Shown in pieces: positions 16,217-23,424 of a stretch of DNA of 64,000 nucleotides (position 1 is the stretch's first letter; every line of letters starts with the position of its first letter). The notes beneath the pieces were generated by a model. The model worked only from the letters and a program-made list of their open reading frames with translations. It ran no database searches and was not told the DNA's origin. The position numbers and the translations under genes are program-made. This stretch comes from Arthrobacter sp. ISL-5 (GTDB lineage: Bacteria; Actinomycetota; Actinomycetes; Actinomycetales; Micrococcaceae): the NCBI RefSeq assembly GCF_018613835.1, contig NZ_JAGGPM010000033.1:1-64000 (forward strand), in the 5' to 3' direction.

Positions 16217-16519
16217 ATGTTCTATACTTTTTGGGTGATCAAGCGTGGTACTCCCGACGACTCCGAGCGCATGTTTGCCCGGATTCAAGCCGAAGAGAGC
16301 CGACCGATGGATGACCCAGCTCCAATCCGAGACTTCCCGAAGTATGGCAGGCCTCTGGTCTACGTGAGCGGGATCTACGGCAAAGCTGTGGGATGGACGC
16401 ACACCTATGGCCTGATTGAATGGCTGGACTCTTCAGGTAAGTATCACCTGGGCTGGGCACACTCATCGAGCATCAAGCGGGTGACACCGGAAGAGTGGAA
16501 GGGTGAGAGCGGGCTTTAG
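16217..16519 (+). CDS. small uncharacterised protein
   Basis: The product is a 100-aa protein if the ATG at 16217 is used; an ATG at 16271 is an alternative and the frame is open back to 16136. The C-terminal part, YGRPLVYVSGIYGKAVGWTH, then YGLIEWLDSSGKYHLGWAHS, is rich in aromatic residues and beta-type patterns and looks like a compact globular domain. GGGAAG lies upstream of 16217 at a long spacing, and TATACT at 16223 could instead be a -10 box for the later start. I do not recognise a family. It is the last plus-strand gene of the cargo block. Confidence 0.5.
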   Translation: MFYTFWVIKRGTPDDSERMFARIQAEESRPMDDPAPIRDFPKYGRPLVYVSGIYGKAVGWTHTYGLIEWLDSSGKYHLGWAHSSSIKRVTPEEWKGESGL

Positions 16520-16577
16520 CAGTCCTTAGGGATCGCTCAGGCCGGTCGGGTGCCGCAAGCGGCGCTTGGACCACTTG

Positions 16578-17693
16578 TCAGGTGAGTAGATCAAAGTAGG
16601 CCGTATCCGAATTCCAAGCGATCGGGTGGAGCAGCGTGCCTACTGAGGGATTGAGCGCGCTGTACATCATGCCCTCGCCAGCGTAGATGCCAACGTGGCC
16701 CCAGTTGTTCGGGCCCTGTGCGTTCTGCACCACCAAGTCTCCTGGCTGCGGATTGTCCGTCCGCTTACCAACCCTCCATTGCTCGACCCGCGGGAGGTAG
16801 ATTCCAACCTGCCGGTAGATCCACTGCACAAAGCCCGAGCAGTCCCACGCTTTGAAGGCCGTCCCGCCCCACACATAGGACCCACCGACGCCGGCTTGGG
16901 TAGACCGAAGGATATCCTTTCGGATCTGGCTCAAATCTGCCGACGCGATTGTCGGCAATGAGACGGACGGCGTATCGACGCAAGCGGCAGGTGCCGTCCC
17001 GCCGTCGAGCGCTTCCACGATCGCCGCTGCTTCCGACTCCCACCGCGTATACAGCTCGGGAAACGCCGAAACTTGGACTGCCTGCGCTGCCTGCCCCTTG
17101 CTCGTGGATTGCCACCCCGGGATGTCCAGCAGACCGCGCGGGCTGCCATGGTTGGGGCCAGCCGGTCCACCGTAAAACGCCCGGACGTTGTAGACGGGAT
17201 CCATCAGCTCTGAAACACTCCCCCAACCAGCAGCCGGCCGTTGCTGGGCGGTGCCAAGCGAATCGTGATCGCTGCCGACGCCGTCATGCTGATAGCCAAG
17301 CGACTCCGGCAAATTCACGTTGGCCAGAACTCTCAGGCTGGATTCCTGCAAAGCCATCATGATTGCGATGATCTGGCCATCTCGCGGCACGCCCAACTGC
17401 TTGCCAACTGACACATAGCCCTCGGCAACTGCCATTTGCCGCGCGGTCAGGTTGACTTGCGCCTGGCTGCGAGCGCGAATGTCCACGGGGACAGCCTCGT
17501 CGACGTCTGGCCGTCCACTCGAGTGGGCTGGCGAGCAGACGGACGCCGAACTCACCGCGTTGGCGCCGAGCACTGCAACCGCCGCACAGAGCACAAAGGT
17601 CCCGGTCAGGACCACCGTTATGGCCGCGGCCACCAAGGCACGCAGGATCGTGCGGCGCCGTGCCAGTGCGGTAAGCGTCGCCGGAGCCGGCAT
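16578..17693 (-). CDS. transglycosylase/NlpC-P60 cell-wall hydrolase of the conjugation system
   Basis: The 371-aa protein would open peptidoglycan for the transfer channel. An N-terminal membrane anchor (TVVLTGTFVLCAAVAVLGA) is followed by a lysozyme-like domain with ALQESSLR (Glu117) and DSLGTAQQRPAAGWG. The C-terminal NlpC/P60 peptidase has Cys285 in AWDCSGFVQWIY and His333 in NNWGHVGIYAG. This two-domain order is known from VirB1-type hydrolases of Gram-positive conjugation loci. The start at 17693 overlaps the upstream stop as TAATG, so the two genes are probably translationally coupled. Confidence 0.88.
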   Translation of the reverse strand: MPAPATLTALARRRTILRALVAAAITVVLTGTFVLCAAVAVLGANAVSSASVCSPAHSSGRPDVDEAVPVDIRARSQAQVNLTARQMAVAEGYVSVGKQLGVPRDGQIIAIMMALQESSLRVLANVNLPESLGYQHDGVGSDHDSLGTAQQRPAAGWGSVSELMDPVYNVRAFYGGPAGPNHGSPRGLLDIPGWQSTSKGQAAQAVQVSAFPELYTRWESEAAAIVEALDGGTAPAACVDTPSVSLPTIASADLSQIRKDILRSTQAGVGGSYVWGGTAFKAWDCSGFVQWIYRQVGIYLPRVEQWRVGKRTDNPQPGDLVVQNAQGPNNWGHVGIYAGEGMMYSALNPSVGTLLHPIAWNSDTAYFDLLT

Positions 17694-18418
17694 TAGTAGA
17701 CAACCCTGTTCGGCGCGGCGTAGAAGCCGACCATAACGCAACGATCTGCCGGCGCGGTGGCAGCAGGCGGACAGTTCAACATGATGCTGACCGGGGCCGT
17801 GTACGTGTTGCGGGCAGAATTCGACTGATCCAGGACGCGAAGAGAGACAGTACAAACGTGCAGTCCCACCCAGGGCGCCGGCCGCTCTCGCACCTTGGCC
17901 AGCTCACCGTCGCACATCATCGATCCCACCGTGGCCGAACGGTACGCCTGCTGCCCGGCCAGATACGGATAAGTTCCGGCGTTGATCCCGGTCGCTTCGA
18001 ACTCCTGCACAAACACCGCCAGAGGATTGGAACCGTCAGGCAGTACATGCCACCAACTGCGGAGCCCGGAGTAAACCTCGGAGTACGACGCCGTTCGCGT
18101 GTCCCATGTGTAAATTTCCGTCGCCGCCGCTGAGGCGAGCCTGCGGAAGTCCGTAGTGCGAGGCGCCCTGTCCCTATCAGGACCCTCAACGGCGGGAGCC
18201 GCCGTCGACGCCTGTGTCTGGGGCACGACGGGAGCCTGCGCCGAACTTTGAGGCATCGGCTCAGCTGGCAGCGGCGGACCTGGCTCAGATGCCGGCCCCT
18301 GGACAGGGCGTATCAGAGCAAATACCACCATGGCTACGCTCAAGAGCAGGATTACTGCGAACAACCATCGGCGCCGGCTACTCGAGCCAGGCAATTCGAT
18401 TCTCCGGGTCAACGTCAT
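17693..18418 (-). CDS. conjugation membrane protein, VirB8/TcpC-like
   Basis: The 241-aa protein has one N-terminal membrane span (WLFAVILLLSVAMVVFALI), a Pro/Ala/Ser-rich linker (about 50-100) and an extracytoplasmic domain with AVFVQEFEATGIN and four cysteines (MMCDGE, HVCTVS, LNCPP, RCVMV) that could form disulfides. The layout fits VirB8-like transfer proteins, but the sequence is diverged and the assignment rests partly on position. The start at 18418 is set by GAGGAGGCTGGAA just upstream. Confidence 0.7.
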   Translation of the reverse strand: MTLTRRIELPGSSSRRRWLFAVILLLSVAMVVFALIRPVQGPASEPGPPLPAEPMPQSSAQAPVVPQTQASTAAPAVEGPDRDRAPRTTDFRRLASAAATEIYTWDTRTASYSEVYSGLRSWWHVLPDGSNPLAVFVQEFEATGINAGTYPYLAGQQAYRSATVGSMMCDGELAKVRERPAPWVGLHVCTVSLRVLDQSNSARNTYTAPVSIMLNCPPAATAPADRCVMVGFYAAPNRVVY

Positions 18419-18468
18419 TTCCAGCCTCCTCATCTGTTCATTGCAAAATGATTGGCTGAGTACATGAC

Positions 18469-19371
18469 TCAGCGGGCGGGTCGCCTTCCAGCTTGGAGAA
18501 TCCGCCAAGAGGTTTGGTAGAGCCGCCGGGCGAAGCCGATCTGCACGGCCACATAGCGTTCCGTGACGCCGAGCTCAGCGGCGAGCGCCGCGAGAGCTCT
18601 GGTACGCTCGGGCCCTTGCACGCCAGGGCGAACGATGGTCGCCGCAGTTCGACGGAGCACCGGCGTCGGCAGGCAATCTGCCGCACGCTGACATACGTCC
18701 CCGATATTGCGGATGCCTGTCTGCTCAACGTCCAGTGCGCTCTGAACAGTCTTCGCCGTCTGGCGCACCACCGTCACTGCATGCCATCGGCGGCGGTCCT
18801 GCGGCGAAGGCGGACCGTACTGGCGAGGCGCGGTGAGGCTGTCCACGGCAAGTTCCCAAACTCCCTCTGGCACACTTTCCCGGGTCAGTTCGATAATCGT
18901 TCGCGCCCATTCCTGGTCGATGATTTTCTCAGCACTTCGATCCACCCCGCCGATCCCCAGCATCGCCAGAGTGTCGAGCGACGCCGATCCGTCCCCATCC
19001 CTTGGTTGCATGAATAGCGGGAACGTCTGGTGGCTTAGCTCCCGCCGGATGTGCGCTGCACACACGTTCGCGCAGACACCCTGCACCCACGCGCCGAAAG
19101 GGACGCCTGGAAGTTGGCGATAAAGGCCCCGGGTCACTCCATCCCAGACCGCAACCCGGATGTCCTGCATAACGTCGTCCACGTCGCTCGCCCGGCCAAT
19201 TCGCGAGAGGTGCGAAACGACATATCGGCGCACACTGTCAACGGCGACCATGATCTGATCCACCGGGACCGCCGCCAACGCAGGCTCTGGTGCCCTGCGC
19301 AAGGAAACATCAACGGTAACTGCATTTGCTGCGTCATGTTGGGCCTGATTCGCTCTGGATTCGACTCGCAT
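18469..19371 (-). CDS. sigma-70-like factor heading the conjugation operon
   Basis: The 300-aa protein contains a region-2-like segment, RYVVSHLSRIGRASDVDDVM followed by QDIRVAVWDG, and a C-terminal segment AALAAELGVTERYVAVQIGF that fits the region-4 helix-turn-helix. The middle is longer than in typical ECF factors. The start at 19371 is supported by GTGAGGACC. It is the first minus-strand gene after the regulatory region and lies 50 bp ahead of the VirB8-like gene, so it probably controls transfer genes of the element. An alternative is a sigma-like DNA-binding protein without core-polymerase binding. Confidence 0.72.
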   Translation of the reverse strand: MRVESRANQAQHDAANAVTVDVSLRRAPEPALAAVPVDQIMVAVDSVRRYVVSHLSRIGRASDVDDVMQDIRVAVWDGVTRGLYRQLPGVPFGAWVQGVCANVCAAHIRRELSHQTFPLFMQPRDGDGSASLDTLAMLGIGGVDRSAEKIIDQEWARTIIELTRESVPEGVWELAVDSLTAPRQYGPPSPQDRRRWHAVTVVRQTAKTVQSALDVEQTGIRNIGDVCQRAADCLPTPVLRRTAATIVRPGVQGPERTRALAALAAELGVTERYVAVQIGFARRLYQTSWRILQAGRRPAR

Positions 19372-19544
19372 GGTCCTCACCGCTTCGACTAAACGATTCC
19401 AATAAGTCCGGTGACGGCTTGTCCGGCACCTCAAGAGTGGCCACTTCAACAAGGGCCGACCACGAATGCACTAAGGTTATGCAAACTATTCTCAAGGATA
19501 ATTAAAGTATCGTCAAGACGACGAGTCTTACTTTTCTTCGAACG

Positions 19545-19886
19545 ATGAATAAGAATGGATCCATGCCAAGGATTACCCAGCCTCACGACGACGCATGGTC
19601 AGCCAACGTCGAAGCCGCCGTCGCGACCTTTGGCAACCGTTCACGGAATGAGATCCTCCGCTATCTTTCGGCGCACGGCCCTGCGACCCGTGGTGACATC
19701 GCGGACTCAGTAAGCGCCGGCGAACCTAGCGTGGCCAAACATCTGCTGGCATTGGAGGAGTCCGGCGCCATCGTGGTCGATGTGGAACCAGGCCGGCGGC
19801 ATGGCCGCTCACCGCGCTATTCAGCCAACCCGGTACGGATCAAGGAACTGCTGGCGGCTCATCTTGAGTATCTTCTGGAGGGGTAG
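19545..19886 (+). CDS. winged-helix (ArsR-like) regulator
   Basis: The 113-aa protein is essentially one winged HTH: NRSRNEILRYLSAHGPATRG, DIADSVSAGEPSVAKHLLAL, then a wing (EPGRRHGRSPRYSANP). No metal-binding cysteines of true ArsR sensors are present. It is divergent from the sigma-like gene across an AT-rich 173-bp gap. Its 3' end overlaps the convergent XRE-type gene by 47 bp. An ATG at 19563 is an alternative start. It resembles the regulator at 20569 and may be its paralogue. Confidence 0.75.
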   Translation: MNKNGSMPRITQPHDDAWSANVEAAVATFGNRSRNEILRYLSAHGPATRGDIADSVSAGEPSVAKHLLALEESGAIVVDVEPGRRHGRSPRYSANPVRIKELLAAHLEYLLEG

Positions 19887-20346
19887 CCGCTGCCTGCTCC
19901 CCCGCCGGGTGCCGCCCAATATCCTTGTTGAGATATTCAGAGATGGCCTGCAAAGTCTCCGGTGATACATCCCCCAGGGTTCGGGCCGCGAACGACTTCA
20001 CTCTGGCCGCGCGGAGGGACTTGACGAATTTAAGCTGCGAATCGATTCGTTCCGGCAAGGTAGCGTCATCGCCAACCAAATAGGAGTGGTCAACCTTGAA
20101 GATGTCGCACAGGCCAGCCAGCAACACCGGATCGCTTACAAGGCGGCCAGTCCCCTCTTTCATGTAGAACCAGCGCGCGCGGGACAACTTGATGCCCCTG
20201 TCGGCCAGGTCCGCTTGAACTTCCCTGAACGTTACAGGTTTACCGCGCTCGGCCACGACCACGTCGAGCAGCAGGTTCAGGCGACGCGCGAGCTGGGCCT
20301 GAGGCGACAACCCTTCGCCATGCCCTGCCTCGTCACCACTCCGCAT
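19840..20346 (-). CDS. XRE/EspR-like DNA-binding regulator
   Basis: The 168-aa protein has an N-terminal HTH domain of the actinobacterial EspR-like layout: LARRLNLLLDVVVAERGKPV, FREVQADLADRGIKLSRARW, LVSDPVLLAGLCDIFKVDHS, YLVGDD. A helical C-terminal region and a Pro-rich tail follow. The start at 20346 has AAGGGGCGG upstream; the open frame extends further but without homology. Its end overlaps the convergent wHTH gene. It is probably a repressor or activator of the mobility genes. Confidence 0.78.
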   Translation of the reverse strand: MRSGDEAGHGEGLSPQAQLARRLNLLLDVVVAERGKPVTFREVQADLADRGIKLSRARWFYMKEGTGRLVSDPVLLAGLCDIFKVDHSYLVGDDATLPERIDSQLKFVKSLRAARVKSFAARTLGDVSPETLQAISEYLNKDIGRHPAGEQAAATPPEDTQDEPPAVP

Positions 20347-20568
20347 AACCGCCCCTTGATCAGCCACCTCAACGCCGGCAGCCCAGCAAGATACTTCGGC
20401 CGCCCTACCGCCCAGTATTCCGCGAGTCCTACGGCTCGGCAATCGGGGTCCCGATATTAGAAGATTCATTGACAGAAACATACTCTTCCATCATGACCGC
20501 AGCAGGCGTAACCTGCTCCTGTAGACCCGTCTACAGCCGATCCATTCATTCCTTAGGTTCCGGTCTCC

Positions 20569-20907
20569 ATGTCGAACATCCTGATGAACCGAACGCGAAG
20601 CCAGATCATCCGCTTCTTACTCAAGAACGGGCCGTCAACGTGCGGCCAAATCGGGGTCGAACTACAGACATCGCCGTCGAGTATCCGCCGGCAACTCAAC
20701 GTTCTCCGCGAAACGGGCCTGGTGCGGCGCACCTCAACTCAGTTTGTGGCTTCCCCCGAGCAAGTTCAGCGCCAGATCGACGCTCTCGCTGCGAGCTTCG
20801 ACGGCGCGGGTCATGCCGTCGGGTCGCGCGAATCCCATGAGCTAAAGCCGGACTCAGATGTCCTCCGCGCCACCACGCAACGACGAAAGGATCGAAGAAA
20901 GGCATGA
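20569..20907 (+). CDS. winged-helix regulator preceding xis
   Basis: The 112-aa protein has an ArsR-like wHTH: NRTRSQIIRFLLKNGPSTCG, QIGVELQTSPSSIRRQLNVL, RETGLVRR. A basic tail ends in RRKDRRKA. TTAGGTTCC precedes the ATG; an ATG at 20584 is also possible. Its stop overlaps the start of the excisionase gene as ATGA, so the two are co-translated. The role is probably control of excision. Confidence 0.75.
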   Translation: MSNILMNRTRSQIIRFLLKNGPSTCGQIGVELQTSPSSIRRQLNVLRETGLVRRTSTQFVASPEQVQRQIDALAASFDGAGHAVGSRESHELKPDSDVLRATTQRRKDRRKA

Positions 20908-21149
20908 AACTCGAATTCTTCGAACCGGGCGAGGCTGCCTCGGTACTCAAGTGCTCAGAGGCATGGCTCCGCGAAGGGGCTGCCAAGGGCGATTTTCCGC
21001 ATTCCGTCTGGGGCAAGGGCAAGATCGTCTTCACGTCAGTGCACCTGAAAGAGATTGCCCAACTGCGCGAAGTCCGGTCCGCGGGCCCGGGACCCACATC
21101 CGTCCGCATGATCGGCACACGGGCCCAGGCACGGCAGCAATACTCCTAA
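20904..21149 (+). CDS. xis: excisionase (MerR/AlpA-like winged HTH)
   Basis: The 81-aa protein begins MKLEFFEPGEAASVLKCSEA and continues WLREGAAKGDFPHSVWGKGK, the layout of AlpA/Xis-type DNA-binding domains that bend att DNA for excision. It faces the integrase gene and ends 15 bp from it, a common int/xis arrangement. It is coupled to the upstream regulator by a 4-bp overlap. Confidence 0.8.
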   Translation: MKLEFFEPGEAASVLKCSEAWLREGAAKGDFPHSVWGKGKIVFTSVHLKEIAQLREVRSAGPGPTSVRMIGTRAQARQQYS

Positions 21150-21164
21150 CGGCGGCCCCGCCGG

Positions 21165-22295
21165 CTAACCACGCCAGACCACAGCGGAACGCTCAACGGC
21201 GTCGGCGGCGTCCTGCAGGGCCTGAGGCATCAAGTGGCCGTACACCTGCTCCGTTGTGCGGGTGGACGCATGCCCCAGGCGCCTCGAGATGGTGAACAAC
21301 GAGACGCCGTCCTGGATCAGCCAGGACGCGTGGGTATGGCGAAGATCGTGAATTCGGGGTGACTTGGTCATCCCGCGGGCCTGCGCCGCTTTCACTGCGG
21401 GAACCCAATAGTGATGCCAGTACAGCTTGTGAATGATCCGTTCACCCTTGGGCGTCGTAAACAAGAGGTCCGAGCCGGGACGGCTGGCCACCAGTGGAAT
21501 GAGAACCTCCACCAGGTGCGGGTTCAGGGAAACGGTCCTCTTGCCGGCACCCGTTTTGGTTGCCCCGATGTAGTACTCGGAATCCTCGCCGCGCTTCCAC
21601 GCCTTGTTGATCCGCATGGTTGCCGGCTTGGACATCAGGTCCACGTCCGCCACGGTCACGGCGGTCGCCTCACCAAAGCGCGTGCCGGTCATGACAAGGA
21701 ACTCGGTGAAAGTTTTGTACCGCTCCCCCATGCCCTGAAGGATCAGCCCAAACTCGGCATGCGTCAGGAAGCGGGCCTCGTCCTCTGCCTTTTCCCCAGA
21801 CGGGAGCTGAACGTGCCGGCAGGGATTGTCACTCCGGTAGCGCAGCATAACGGCGGTCTCCATGGCCGCGAAGATCAGGCCATGGTTGTTCTTGATGGTC
21901 TTCGGTGACCTGCCCTTCTTCTGCATCGTCTTGATCCAGTAAGTCAGGTGCCGGTAGTCGAGCTTGTCGACGGGAATGTGGCCGATGACATCCGCAATGT
22001 GTAGCTTCAGCATCGTCTGGTACGTGTGGAGCGTGCCGACGGAAGGGCGGACCAGAAGGTCGATGTGTTCCTGAATCACTGCCGCAACGGTGGGTGCCTT
22101 GGTCTGGTTCTTGAGCATCACGTGCTGGGCGATTTCGAAGGACTGCTTGTTGGCATCAAGGAGTCGCTTGAGGGTGACGGCCTCTGCCTCGGTGGCGAAG
22201 GTAATGCCCTGTTCCCTGCCGACGGCCGGGTCCCGCCAGCAGACCATAAAGGAGGCCGTGCCGTCCTTTTTTGTGCGCTTTCTAACGCTGGCCAT
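21165..22295 (-). CDS. int: tyrosine recombinase (integrase) of the conjugative element
   Basis: The 376-aa protein has an N-terminal arm-binding region (ASVRKRTKKDGTASFMVCW), a SAM-like core-binding domain (about 65-160) and a catalytic domain. Its catalytic residues are Arg206 in TGTRFGEA, His316 and Arg319 in HDLRHTHAS, His342 in LGHAST and Tyr352 in TTEQVYGHL. The gene starts 88 bp from the 3' end of tRNA-Leu, which marks that tRNA as the integration site. All catalytic positions are intact, so the enzyme should be functional. Confidence 0.95.
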   Translation of the reverse strand: MASVRKRTKKDGTASFMVCWRDPAVGREQGITFATEAEAVTLKRLLDANKQSFEIAQHVMLKNQTKAPTVAAVIQEHIDLLVRPSVGTLHTYQTMLKLHIADVIGHIPVDKLDYRHLTYWIKTMQKKGRSPKTIKNNHGLIFAAMETAVMLRYRSDNPCRHVQLPSGEKAEDEARFLTHAEFGLILQGMGERYKTFTEFLVMTGTRFGEATAVTVADVDLMSKPATMRINKAWKRGEDSEYYIGATKTGAGKRTVSLNPHLVEVLIPLVASRPGSDLLFTTPKGERIIHKLYWHHYWVPAVKAAQARGMTKSPRIHDLRHTHASWLIQDGVSLFTISRRLGHASTRTTEQVYGHLMPQALQDAADAVERSAVVWRG

Positions 22296-22375
22296 AGGAA
22301 AATGCTACGCCGCTGTCCACACATTTGGGGATTTTGTCCACAGTCAGAACCCCAAATGGGCTCTGACCTGCGGAA

Positions 22376-22410
22376 ACACTGTGCCCGAGGTGGGACTCGA
22401 ACCCACACAC
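22376..22410. other. putative right attachment site at the tRNA-Leu 3' end
   Basis: Integrases of this type use the 3' part of a tRNA gene as attB. The tRNA 3' half starts at 22383 and reads GCCCGAGGTGGGACTCGAAC on the plus strand. A matching duplicate (attL) is not found in the window, so the core length cannot be defined. The placement is inferred from the int-tRNA arrangement. Confidence 0.55.
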
Positions 22411-22463
22411 CTTTCGATACCGCATTTTGAGTGCGGCGCGTCTGCCAATTCCGCCACTCGGGC
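22383..22463 (-). tRNA. tRNA-Leu (anticodon CAA)
   Basis: The 81-nt gene has acceptor stem GCCCGAG/CTCGGGC, anticodon stem CCGCA/TGCGG around loop CTCAAAA (anticodon CAA), a short extra arm, and T stem GTGGG/CCCAC with loop TTCGAGT. No CCA is encoded. The gene stays intact because the integrated element reconstitutes its 3' end. Confidence 0.95.
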
Positions 22464-22669
22464 GCGGAGTACACGGAGTAACAATCGTAGGCCCACAACG
22501 TGATTGTGAGCAACGCAGCCACTTCCAGTGCGCGGATTTACTCTACATGCAGATAGGCTAAATTCCAGAATCGCGCCAGTGACGCCGCAACAAGCCATGC
22601 AGATCCAAGTACAGCCGCGGGCGCACCTAAGATAGTGATGTTCCCGCCGTACCTTTTCAAGGAGATCCC

Positions 22670-23275
22670 GTGTCAGAACCGACGGAGTCAAACACCACGT
22701 CCCAGCCGGCGCGCCGCGTCATTGTGGCCGAAGACGAAACCCTCATCCGCCTCGACATCATCGAAATCCTGCGCGGCGAGGGCTATGACGTCATCGGCGA
22801 GGCGGACAACGGCGAGAAGGCCGTGCAGCTGGCCGAGGAGCTCAAGCCGGACCTCGTCCTCATGGACGTCAAGATGCCCGTCATGGACGGCATCACGGCC
22901 GCCGAGAAGATCGTCAAGGCCCGCATCGCCCCCGTGGTGCTGCTGACCGCCTTCAGCCAGAAGGAACTCGTGGAGCGCGCCCGCGACGCTGGCGCCATGG
23001 CGTACGTTGTCAAGCCCTTCACCCCCGCGGACCTGATCCCCGCTTTGGAGATCGCCCTGTCCCGCCACGAGGAGATCAAGGCCCTCGAAAACGAGGTTAC
23101 GGACCTCCAGGAGCAGTTCGCCACCCGCAAGCTCGTTGAGCGCGCCAAGAGCCTCCTCACCACCAAGATGGGCCTGACGGAGCCGGAAGCCTTCCGCTGG
23201 ATCCAGAAGACCTCGATGGACCGCCGCCTGAGCATGCGCGAAGTGGCCGAGACCATCATCAACCAGGTCAACTAG
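22670..23275 (+). CDS. pdtaR: ANTAR-type response regulator PdtaR
   Basis: The 201-aa two-component regulator binds RNA. The receiver domain (residues 17-130) has acidic pocket EDE, phospho-acceptor Asp in LVLMDVKMPVMDG, Thr in LLTAFSQ and Lys in VVKPF. After a coiled linker, the C-terminal ANTAR domain (about 138-196) includes RAKSLLTTKMGLTEPEAFRW and MREVAETIINQ. The start is GTG at 22670 with AAGGAGATCC upstream. In Mycobacterium the partner kinase is PdtaS; it is not adjacent here. It is a single-gene unit closed by two strong terminators. Confidence 0.93.
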   Translation: MSEPTESNTTSQPARRVIVAEDETLIRLDIIEILRGEGYDVIGEADNGEKAVQLAEELKPDLVLMDVKMPVMDGITAAEKIVKARIAPVVLLTAFSQKELVERARDAGAMAYVVKPFTPADLIPALEIALSRHEEIKALENEVTDLQEQFATRKLVERAKSLLTTKMGLTEPEAFRWIQKTSMDRRLSMREVAETIINQVN

Positions 23276-23290
23276 CGCCAAAACGACAAA

Positions 23291-23322
23291 GGAGGATCCC
23301 CGCCGCGCGGCGGGGATCCTCC
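23291..23322. terminator. bidirectional terminator hairpin 1
   Basis: A 15-bp perfect stem beginning GGAGGATCCCCGCCG folds on itself with a CG centre, preceded by AAA and followed by TCTTT, so it can work for both pdtaR (plus) and pyk (minus). Confidence 0.85.
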
Positions 23323-23357
23323 TCTTTGTTCCTGCCAAAAAGTTCTCAGCAAAAAGC

Positions 23358-23388
23358 GAGGATCCCCGCCAATACGGCGGGGATCCTC
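23358..23388. terminator. bidirectional terminator hairpin 2
   Basis: The stem GAGGATCCCCGCC/GGCGGGGATCCTC has loop AATAC. The 13-bp stem is identical to the core of hairpin 1, so the two are a duplicated terminator between convergent pdtaR and pyk. Confidence 0.85.
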
Positions 23389-23424
23389 CCTTCGTGACTC
23401 AGCTACTCAGCACAAGGCTGAAGC

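Noticed and set aside
15584..16402. 272-codon minus-strand frame overlapping the DUF3644 3' end
   Set aside because: Only a middle stretch looks protein-like; the ends are antisense to two plus-strand genes. Kept as a possible fossil, not a gene.
1..22463. Prophage interpretation of the integrase region
   Set aside because: No capsid, terminase, portal or tail genes; the gene set is a type IV transfer system.
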